Below, in pieces: positions 1 to 8,921 of a stretch of DNA of 64,000 bases. The notes beneath the pieces were generated by a model that saw only the letters and a program-made list of their open reading frames with translations, made no database searches and had not been told where the DNA came from. Both the position numbers and the translations under genes were made by a program. The stretch is from Clusia tigrina (Eukaryota > Arthropoda > Insecta > Diptera > Clusiidae). Position 1 is the stretch's first letter. Each line of letters begins with the position of its first letter. The stretch is taken from positions 214,442,325 to 214,506,324 of the forward strand of contig OV050030.1 of NCBI GenBank assembly GCA_920105625.2, read 5' to 3'.

Positions 1-240
1 CAATAAAGTACTCGAGCCTCTTATCTGTTAAAGCTATCATAGCTATGCTACCCTTGAGTCCCAAATCAAACACTGATAACATTTCAAATGGCCCTAACTT
101 CTATACGGTGAGTCCCACACCTATCAAATTTTGCAACAATCAAATGCTTGAAACTTTTTACTGGAGCCTCGTAAAACCTTGAAATTTTGTGACAATAAAG
201 TACTCGAGCCTCTTAAAAATTTAAGCTATCGCTCATAGCT

Positions 241-491
241 ATGCTACACTTAAGTCCCAAATCAAACACTGATAAAACTTCAAATGGCCCTAACTTCTAT
301 ACGGTGCGTCCTACACCTATCAAAGTTTGCAACAATCAAATGCTTGTATCTTTTTACTGGAGCGTCATAAAATCTGGAAATTTTCAATATTCAAATGCTT
401 GTAACTTCTTACTGGAGCTTAATAAAATCTTGAAGTTTTGTGACATTAAAGTTCTCGAGCCTCTTGTAAATTTAAGCTGTCGCTCATAGCT
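241..491 (+). repeat. Type A monomer, 251 bp (representative)
   Basis: This is the longest common monomer. ACTYGAG-like cores fall at 248, 301, 356, 411 and 453, and the next monomer's at 499, giving spacings of 53, 55, 55, 42 and 46. The fourth subunit is a second copy of the third, so this is a five-subunit monomer. An 82-codon open frame starts at the palindrome ATG and stops at the TAG in the next copy of the palindrome. Other copies start at 880, 1519, 2936, 3575, 4214, 4853, 6661, 7300 and onward. Confidence 0.95.
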
Positions 492-683
492 ATGCTACCC
501 TTGAGTCCCAAATAAACCACTGCTAAAACTTCAAATGGCCCTAACTTCTATATGGTGCGTCCTATACCTATCAAAGTTTGCAACAATCAAATGCTTGTAA
601 CTTTTCACTGGAGCGTCATAAAATCTTGAAATTTTGTGACAATAAAGTACTCGAGCCTCTTATCTATTAAAGCTATCATAGCT
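492..683 (+). repeat. Type B monomer, 192 bp (representative)
   Basis: Diagnostic bases are AAATAAACCACTGCTAAAAC, TATATGGTGCGTCC and TTTTCACTGGAGC. The right end is shortened: the monomer finishes as CTATTAAAGCTATCATAGC, lacking about four bases found in the ATCGCTCATAGC end of other types. B follows A almost everywhere in domain I. Confidence 0.93.
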
Positions 684-879
684 ATGCTACCCTTGAGTCC
701 CAAATCAAACACTGATAACATTTCAAATGGCCCTAGCTTCTATACGGTGAGTCCCACACCTATCAAATTTTGCAACAATCAAATGCTTGAAACTTTTTAC
801 TGGAGCCTCGTAAAACCTTGAAATTTTGTGACAATAAAGTACTAGAGCCTCTTATAAATTTAAGCTATCGCTCATAGCT
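684..879 (+). repeat. Type C monomer, 196 bp (representative)
   Basis: Diagnostic bases are GATAACATTTCAAATGG, GGTGAGTCCCACACC, CAAATTTTGC, GCTTGAAAC and GCCTCGTAAAACC. It completes the A-B-C trimer: 251+192+196 gives 639 bp, which is the spacing of the A monomers at 241, 880 and 1519. Confidence 0.93.
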
Positions 880-1961
880 ATGCTACATTTGAGTCCCAAT
901 TCAAACACTGATAAAAATTCAAATGGCCCTAACTCCTATACGGTGCGTCCTATACTTATCAAAGTTTGCAACAATCAAATGCTTGTATCTTTTTACTGGA
1001 GCGTCATAAAATCTGGAAATTTTCAATATTCAAATGCTTGTAACTTCTTACTGAAGCTTAATAAAATCTTGAAGTTTTGTGACATTAAAGTTCTCGAGCC
1101 TCTTGTAAATTTAAGCTGTCGCTCATAGCTATGCTACCCTTGAGTCCCAAATAAACCACTGCTAAAACTTCAAATGGCCCTAACTTCTATATGGTGCGTC
1201 CTATACCTATCAAAGTTTGCAACAATCAAATGCTTGTAACTTTTCACTGGAGCCTCATAAAATCTTGAAATTTTGTGACAATAAAGTACTCGAGCCTCTT
1301 ATCTATTAAAGCTATCATAGCTATGCTACCCTTGAGTCCCAAATCAAACACTGATAACATTTCAAATGGCCCTAACTTCTATACGGTGAGTCCCACACCT
1401 ATCAAATTTTGCAACAATCAAATGCTTGAAACTTTTTACTGGAGCCTCGTAAAACCTTGAAATTTTGTGACAATAAAGTACTCGAGCCTCTTATAAATTT
1501 AAGCTATCGCTCATAGCTATGCTACACTTGAGTCCCAAATCAAACACTGATAAAACTTCAAATGGCCCTAACTTCTATACGGTGCGTCCTACACCTATCA
1601 AAGTTTGCAACAATCAAATGCTTGTATCTTTTTACTGGAGCGTCAAAAAATCTGGAAATTTTCAACATTCAAATGCTTGTAACTTCTTACTGGAGCTTAA
1701 TAAAATCTTGAAGTTTTGTGACATTAAAGTTCTCGAGCCTCTTGTAAATTTAAGCTGTCGCTCATAGCTATGCTACCCTTGAGTACCAAATAAACCACTG
1801 CTAAAACTTCAAATGGCCCTAACTTCTATATGGTGCGTCCTGTACCTATCAAAGTTTGCAACAATCAAATGCTTGTAACTTTTCACTGGAGCGTCATAAA
1901 ATCTTGAAATTTTGTGACAATAAAGTACTCGAGCCTCTTATCTATTAAAGCTATCATAGCT

Positions 1962-2160
1962 ATGCTACCCTTGAGTCCCAAATAAAACACTGATAACATT
2001 TCAAATGGCCCTAACTTCTATACGGTGCGTCCCACACCTATCAAATTTTGCAACAATCAAATGCTTGAAACTTTTTACTGGAGCCTCGTAAAACTTTGAA
2101 ATTTTGTGACAATAAAGTAGTACTCGAGCCTCTTATAAATTTAAGCCATCGCTCATAGCT
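1962..2160 (+). repeat. Type C' monomer, 199 bp, marks the end of a trimer run
   Basis: This is a C monomer with three extra bases (AAAGTAGTACTCGAG instead of AAAGTACTCGAG) and AAGCCATCGCTC at its end. The same form occurs at 5295, 7743, 11255, 16635 and 17865. In these places it is followed by a D monomer, so it is a good phase marker for the large repeat unit. Confidence 0.92.
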
Positions 2161-2356
2161 ATGCTACACTTGAGTCCCAAATCAAACACTGATAAAACTT
2201 CAAATGGCCCTAACTTCTATACGGTGCGTCCTACACCTATCAAAGTTTGCAACAATCAAATGCTTGTAACTTTTTACTTGAGCGCCATAAAACCTTGAAA
2301 CTTGGTGAAAATAAAGTACTCGAGCCTCTTATGAATTCAAGCTATCGCTCATAGCT
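2161..2356 (+). repeat. Type D monomer, 196 bp, with EcoRI site
   Basis: Diagnostic bases are TTTACTTGAGCGCCATAAAACC, GGTGAAAATAAAG and CTTATGAATTCAAGC, which contains GAATTC. The four internal cores are easiest to see here: ACTTGAGTCC at 2168, ACGGTGCGTCC at 2221, ACTTGAGCGCC at 2276 and ACTCGAGCCTC at 2318. Confidence 0.93.
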
Positions 2357-2553
2357 ATGCTACACTTGAGTCCTAAATCAAACACTGATAAAACTTTAAA
2401 TGGCCCTAACTTCTATATGGTGCGTCCTAATCCTATTAAACTTTGCCACATTCAAATGCTTGTAGCTTTTTACTGGAGCGTCATAAAACCTTTGAATAAT
2501 TGTTACAATAAAGTACTCGAGCCTCTTGTCAATTTAAGCTATCTCTCATAGCT
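2357..2553 (+). repeat. Chimeric E/H monomer, 197 bp
   Basis: The left part matches type E (GAGTCCTAAATC, CTAATCCTATTAAAC, GCTTGTAGC) as in 5691-5886. The right part matches type H (TTGTTACAATAAAG, CTTGTCAATTTAAGC, CATAGCTTTGATAC) as in 6083-6278. The join lies around the unusual string CTTTGAATAATTG near 2492. It accounts for a loss of about two monomers relative to the large unit. Confidence 0.82.
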
Positions 2554-2739
2554 TTGATACCCTTGAGTCCCAAATCAAAACTTAAAATGACACTAACTTC
2601 TATACGGTGTGTCCCACACCTATAACAGTTTGCAACAATCAAATGCTTGCAAGTTTTTACTGGAGCGTCATAAAACCTTGAAAATTTGTGACAATCAACT
2701 ACTCGACCCTCTTATCAATTTAAGCTATCGCTCATAGCT
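2554..2739 (+). repeat. Type F monomer, 186 bp
   Basis: This shortened form starts TTGATACCC and reads AAATCAAAACTTAAAATGACAC, missing about ten bases of the usual CACTGATAAAACTTC stretch. It also carries CCTATAACAGTTTGC and GCTTGCAAG. A further copy lies at 6279-6464 and a third at 12238-12423. Confidence 0.9.
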
Positions 2740-2935
2740 ATGCTACCCTCGAGTCCCAAATCAAACACTGATTAAACTTTAAATGGCCCTAACTTCTATA
2801 CGGTGCGTCCTACACCTATTAAACTTTGCCACATTCAAATGCTTGTAACTTTTTAATGGAACATCATAAAATCTTGAAATTTTGTGACAATAAAGTACTC
2901 GAGCCTCTTATAAATTTAAGCTATCGCTCATAGCT
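2740..2935 (+). repeat. Type G monomer, 196 bp
   Basis: Diagnostic bases are TACCCTCGAGTCCC, ACTTTAAATGG, CCTATTAAACTTTGCCACATTC and GAACATCATAAAATC. TACCCTCGAG gives a second XhoI-type CTCGAG in the same monomer. It precedes an A or A' monomer at several unit boundaries. Confidence 0.9.
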
Positions 2936-5900
2936 ATGCTACACTTGAGTCCCAAATCAAACACTGATAAAACTTCAAATGGCCCTAACTTCTATACGGT
3001 GCGTCCTACACCTATCAAAGTTTGCAACAATCAAATGCTTGTATCTTTTTACTGGAGCGTCATAAAATCTGGAAATTTTCAACATTCAAATGCTTGTAAC
3101 TTCTTACTGGAGCTTAATAAAATCTTGAAGTTTTGTGACATTAAAGTTCTCGAGCCTCTTGTAAATTTAAGCTGTCGCTCGTAGCTGTGCTACCCTTGAG
3201 TCCCAAATAAACCACTGCTAAAACTTCAAATGGCCCTAACTTCTATATGGTGCGTCCTATACCTATCAAAGTTTGCAACAATCAAATGATTGTAACTTTT
3301 CACTGGAGCGTCATAAAATCTTGAAATTTTGTGACAATAAAGTACTCGAGCCTCTTATCTATTAAAGCTATCATAGCTATGCTACCCTTGAGTCCCAAAT
3401 CAAACACTGATAACATTTCAAATGGCCCTAACTTCTATACGGTGAGTCCCACACCTATCAAATTTTGCAACAATCAAATGCTTGAAACTTTTTACTGGAG
3501 CCTCGTAAAACCTTGAAATTTTTTGACAATAAAGTACTAGAGCCTCTTATAAATTTAAGCTATCGCTCATAGCTATGCTACACTTGAGTCCCAAATCAAA
3601 CACTGATAAAACTTCAAATGGCCCTAACTTCTATACGGTGCGTCCTTCACCTATCAAAGTTTGCAACAATCAAATGCTTGTATCTTTTTACTGGAACGTC
3701 ATAAAATCTGGAAATTTTCAACATTCAAATGCTTGTAACTTCTTACTGGAGCTTAATAAAATCTTGAAGTTTTGTGACATTAAAGTTCTCGAGTCTCTTG
3801 TAAATTTAAGCTGTCGCTCATAGCTATACTACCCTTGAGTACCAAATAAACCACTGCTAAAACTTCAAATGGCCCTAACTTCTATATGGTGCGTCCTATA
3901 CCTATCAAAGTTTGCAACAATCAAATGCTTGTAACTTTTCACTGGAGCGTCATAAAATCTTGAAATTTTGTGACAATAAAGTACTCGAGCCTCTTATCTA
4001 TTAAAGCTATCATAGTTATGCTACCCTTGAGTCCCAAATAAAACACTGATAACATTTCAAATGGCCCTAACTTCTATTCGGTGAGTCCCACACCTATCAA
4101 ATTTTGCAACAATCAAATGCTTGAAACTTTTTACTGGAGCCTCGTAAAACCTTGAAATTTTGTGACAATAAAGTACTAGAGCCTCTTATAAATTTAAGCT
4201 ATCGCTCATAGCTATGCTACATTTGAGTCCCAATTCAAACACTGATAAAAATTCAAATGGCCCTAACTCCTATACGGTGCGTCCTATACTTATCAAAGTT
4301 TGCAACAATCAAATGCTTGTATCTTTTTACTGGAGCGTCATAAAATCTGGAAATTTTCAATATTCAAATGCTTGTAACTTCTTACTGAAGCTTAATAAAA
4401 TCTTGAAGTTTTGTGACATTAAAGTTCTCGAGCCTCTTGTAAATTTAAGCTGTCGCTCATAGCTATGCTACCCTTGAGTCCCAAATAAACCACTGCTAAA
4501 ACTTCAAATGGCCCTAACTTCTATATGGTGCGTCCTATACCTATCAAAGTTTGCAACAATCAAATGCTTGTAACTTTTCACTGGAGCCTCATAAAATCTT
4601 GAAATTTTGTGACAATAAAGTACTCGAGCCTCTTATCTATTAAAGCTATCATAGCTATGCTACCCTTGAGTCCCAAATCAAACACTGATAACATTTCAAA
4701 TGGCCCTAACTTCTATACGGTGAGTCCCACACCTATCAAATTTTGCAACAATCAAATGCTTGAAACTTTTTACTGGAGCCTCGTAAAACCTTGAAATTTT
4801 GTGACAATAAAGTACTCGAGCCTCTTATAAATTTAAGCTATCGCTCATAGCTATGCTACACTTGAGTCCCAAATCAAACACTGATAAAACTTCAAATGGC
4901 CCTAACTTCTATACGGTGCGTCCTACACCTATCAAAGTTTGCAACAATCAAATGCTTGTATCTTTTTACTGGAGCGTCATAAAATCTGGAAATTTTCAAC
5001 ATTCAAATGCTTGTAACTTCTTACTGGAGCTTAATAAAATCTTGAAGTTTTGTGACATTAAAGTTCTCGAGCCTCTTGTAAATTTAAGCTGTCGCTCATA
5101 GCTATGCTACCCTTGAGTACCAAATAAACCACTGCTAAAACTTCAAATGGCCCTAACTTCTATATGGTGCGTCCTGTACCTATCAAAGTTTGCAACAATC
5201 AAATGCTTGTAACTTTTCACTGGAGCGTCATAAAATCTTGAAATTTTGTGACAATAAAGTACTCGAGCCTCTTATCTATTAAAGCTATCATAGCTATGCT
5301 ACCCTTGAGTCCCAAATAAAACACTGATAACATTTCAAATGGCCCTAACTTCTATACGGTGAGTCCCACACCTATCAAATTTTGCAACAATCAAATGCTT
5401 GAAACTTTTTACTGGAGCCTCGTAAAACTTTGAAATTTTGTGACAATAAAGTAGTACTCGAGCCTCTTATAAATTTAAGCCATCGCTCATAGCTATGCTA
5501 CACTTGAGTCCCAAATCAAACACTGATAAAACTTCAAATGGCCCTAACTTCTATACGGTGCGTCCTACACCTATCAAAGTTTGCAACAATCAAATGCTTG
5601 TAACTTTTTACTTGAGCGCCATAAAACCTTGAAACTTGGTGAAAATAAAGTACTCGAGCCTCTTATGAATTCAAGCTATCGCTCATAGCTATGCTACACT
5701 TGAGTCCTAAATCAAACACTGATAAAACTTTAAATGGCCCTAACTTCTATATGGTGCGTCCTAATCCTATTAAACTTTGCCACATTCAAATGCTTGTAGC
5801 TTTTTACTGGAGCGTCATAAAACCTTGAAAATTTGTGACAATAAAGTACTCGACCCTCTTATCAATTTAAGCTATCGCTCATAGCTATGCTACCCTCGAG

Positions 5901-6660
5901 TCCCAAATCAAACACTGATAAAACTTTAAATGGCCCTAACTTCTATACGGTGCATCCTACACCTATTAAACTTTGCCACATTCAAATGCTTGTAACTTTT
6001 TACTGGAACATCATAAAATCTTGAAATTTTGTGACATTAAAGTTCTCGAGCCTCTTGTAAATTTAAGCTGTAGCTCATAGCTATGCTACCCTTGAGTCCC
6101 AAATAAACCACTGCTAAAACTTCAAATGGCCCTAACTTCTATACGGTGCGTCCTATACCTATCAAAGTTTGCAACAATCAAATGCTTGTAACCTTTTACT
6201 GGAGCTTAATAAAATCTTGAAATTTTGTTACAATAAAGTACTCGAGCCTCTTGTCAATTTAAGCTATCTCTCATAGCTTTGATACCCTTGAGTCCCAAAT
6301 CAAAACTTAAAATGACACTAACTTCTATACGGTGTGTCCCACACCTATAACAGTTTGCAACAATCAAATGCTTGCAAGTTTTTGCTGGAGCGTCATAAAA
6401 CCTTGAAAATTTGTGACAATCAACTACTCGACCCTCTTATCAATTTAAGCTATCGCTCATAGCTATGCTACCCTCGAGTCCCAAATCAAACACTGATTAA
6501 ACTTTAAATGGCCCTAACTTCTATACGATGCGTCCTACACCTATTAAACTTTGCCACATTCAAATGCTTGTAACTTTTTAATGGAACATCATAAAATCTT
6601 GAAATTTTGTGACAATAAAGTACTCGAGCCTCTTATAAATTTAAGCTATCGCTCATAGCT
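2936..6660 (+). repeat. Large higher-order unit 2, 3725 bp, 18 monomers
   Basis: The order is A-B-C-A-B-C-A'-B-C-A-B-C'-D-E-G-H-F-G. The monomer lengths add up exactly: three trimers of 639, one trimer of 642 and a 1166-bp tail. The A monomers at 2936 and 3575 recur at 6661 and 7300 with the same offset of 3725 and the same private variants (TCCTTCACC, CTGGAACGTC, GAGTCTCTTG). This is the most complete large unit in domain I. Confidence 0.88.
6083..6278 (+). repeat. Type H monomer, 196 bp
   Basis: The left half resembles B (AAATAAACCACTGC). The right half reads CTGGAGCTTAATAAAATC, TTGTTACAATAAAG and CTTGTCAATTTAAGC, then CATAGCTTTGATAC, where the palindrome is broken. Other copies are at 8530 (with CATAGCATTGATAC) and 12042. 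Confidence 0.88.
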
Positions 6661-8921
6661 ATGCTACACTTGAGTCCCAAATCAAACACTGATAAAACTT
6701 CAAATGGCCCTAACTTCTATACGGTGCGTCCTACACCTATCAAAGTTTGCAACAATCAAATGCTTGTATCTTTTTACTGGAGCGTCATAAAATCTGGAAA
6801 TTTTCAACATTCAAATGCTTGTAACTTCTTACTGGAGCTTAATAAAATCTTGAAGTTTTGTGACATTAAAGTTCTCGAGCCTCTTGTAAATTTAAGCTGT
6901 CGCTCATAGCTGTGCTACCCTTGAGTCCCAAATAAACCACTGCTAAAACTTCAAATGGCCCTAACTTCTATATGGTGCGTCCTATACCTATCAAAGTTTG
7001 CAACAATCAAATGATTGTAACTTTTCACTGGAGCGTCATAAAATCTTGAAATTTTGTGACAATAAAGTACTCGAGCCTCTTATCTATTAAAGCTATCATA
7101 GCTATGCTACCCTTGAGTCCCAAATCAAACACTGATAACATTTCAAATGGCCCTAACTTCTATACGGTGAGTCCCACACCTATCAAATTTTGCAACAATC
7201 AAATGCTTGAAACTTTTTACTGGAGCCTCGTAAAACCTTGAAATTTTGTGACAATAATGTACTAGAGCCTCTTATAAATTTAAGCTATCGCTCATAGCTA
7301 TGCTACACTTGAGTCCCAAATCAAACACTGATAAAACTTCAAATGGCCCTAACTTCTATACGGTGCGTCCTTCACCTATCAAAGTTTGCAACAATCAAAT
7401 GCTTGTATCTTTTTACTGGAACGTCATAAAATCTGGAAATTTTCAACATTCAAATGCTTGTAACTTCTTACTGGAGCTTAATAAAATCTTGAAGTTTTGT
7501 GACATTAAAGTTCTCGAGTCTCTTGTAAATTTAAGCTGTCGCTCATAGCTATGCTACCCTTGAGTACCAAATAAACCACTGCTAAAACTTCAAATGGCCC
7601 TAACTTCTATATGGTGCGTCCTATACCTATCAAAGTTTGCAACAATCAAATGCTTGTAACTTTTCACTGGAGCGTCATAAAATCTTGAAATTTTGTGACA
7701 ATAAAGTACTCGAGCCTCTTATCTATTAAAGCTATCATAGTTATGCTACCCTTGAGTCCCAAATAAAACACTGATAACATTTCAAATGGCCCTAACTTCT
7801 ATACGGTGAGTCCCACACCTATCAAATTTTGCAACAATCAAATGCTTGAAACTTTTTACTGGAGCCTCGTAAAACCTTGAAATTTTGTGACAATAAAGTA
7901 GTACTCGAGCCTCTTATAAATTTAAGCCATCGCTCATAGCTATGCTACACTTGAGTCCCAAATCAAACACTGATAAAACTTCAAATGGCCCTAACTTCTA
8001 TACGGTGCGTCCTACACCTATCAAAGTTTGCAACAATCAAATGCTTGTAACTTTTTACGTGAGCGCCATAAAACCTTGAAACTTGGTGAAAATAAAGTAC
8101 TCGAGCCTCTTATGAATTCAAGCTATCGCTCATAGCTATGCTACACTTGAGTCCTAAATCAAACACTGATAAAATTTTAAATGGCCCTAACTTCTATACG
8201 GTGCGTCCTAATCCTATTAAACTTTGCCACATTCAAATGCTTGTAGCTTTTTACTGGAGCGTCATAAAACCTTGAAAATGTGTGACAATAAAGTACTCGA
8301 CAATCTTATCAATTTAAGCTATCGCTCATAGCTATGCTACCCTCGAGTCCCAAATCAAACACTGATAAAACTTTAAATGGCCCTAACTTCTATACGGTGC
8401 ATCCTACACCTATTAAACTTTGCCACATTCAAATGCTTGTAACTTTTTACTGGAACATCATAAAATCTTGAAATTTTGTGACATTAAAGTTCTCGAGCCT
8501 CTTGTAAATTTAAGCTGTAGCTCATAGCTATGCTACCCTTGAGTCCCAAATAAACCACTGCTAAAACTTCAAATGGCCCTAACTTCTATACGGTGCGTCC
8601 TATACCTATCAAAGTTTGCAACAATCAAATGCTTGTAACTTTTTACTGGAGCTTAATAAAATCTTGAAATTTTGTTACAATAAAGTACTCGAGCCTCTTG
8701 TCAATTTAAGCTATCTCTCATAGCATTGATACCCTTGAGTCCCAAATCAAACACTGATAAAACTTTAAATGGCCCTAACTTCTATACGGTGAGTCCCACA
8801 CCTATCAAATTTTGCAACAATCAAATGCTTGAAACTTTTTACTGGAGCCTCGTAAAACCTTGAAATTTTGTGACAATAAAGTACTCGAGCCTCTTATAAA
8901 TTTAAGCTATCGCTCATAACT
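6661..8921 (+). repeat. Large higher-order unit 3, shortened to 2261 bp
   Basis: The order is A-B-C-A-B-C'-D-E-G-H-(hybrid). Compared with unit 2 it lacks two trimers (1278 bp), and its last monomer (8726-8921) has a G-like left part and a C-like right part (GGTGAGTCCCACACC, GCCTCGTAAAACC). The lengths fit: 639+642+980. Confidence 0.85.

Larger units (their letters stand above)
1..2935 (+). repeat. Large higher-order unit 1 (left end missing)
   Basis: The order is (partial B)-C-A-B-C-A'-B-C-A-B-C'-D-E/H-F-G. The run 880-2357 matches 4214-5691 at a constant offset of 3334 bp, including the distinctive A' monomer (ATTTGAGTCCCAATTC, ACTCCTATACGG). It lacks the G and H monomers of unit 2 because of the E/H chimera. 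Confidence 0.85.

Noticed and set aside
281..300. Telomeric repeat, because of CCCTAA in GGCCCTAACTT
   Set aside because: CCCTAA occurs once per monomer and is never in tandem, so it is not telomeric DNA.
461..480. TATA-like TTATAAATTTAAGC as a promoter
   Set aside because: It occurs in many monomers as part of the AT-rich end, varies freely (TTGTAAATT, TTATGAATTC, TTATCAATT), and has no gene downstream.
241..489. 82-codon open frames as protein-coding genes (same family at many positions)
   Set aside because: They recur with the satellite period, have no separate promoter or conserved context, are broken in some copies, and differ between copies in step with neutral monomer variants.
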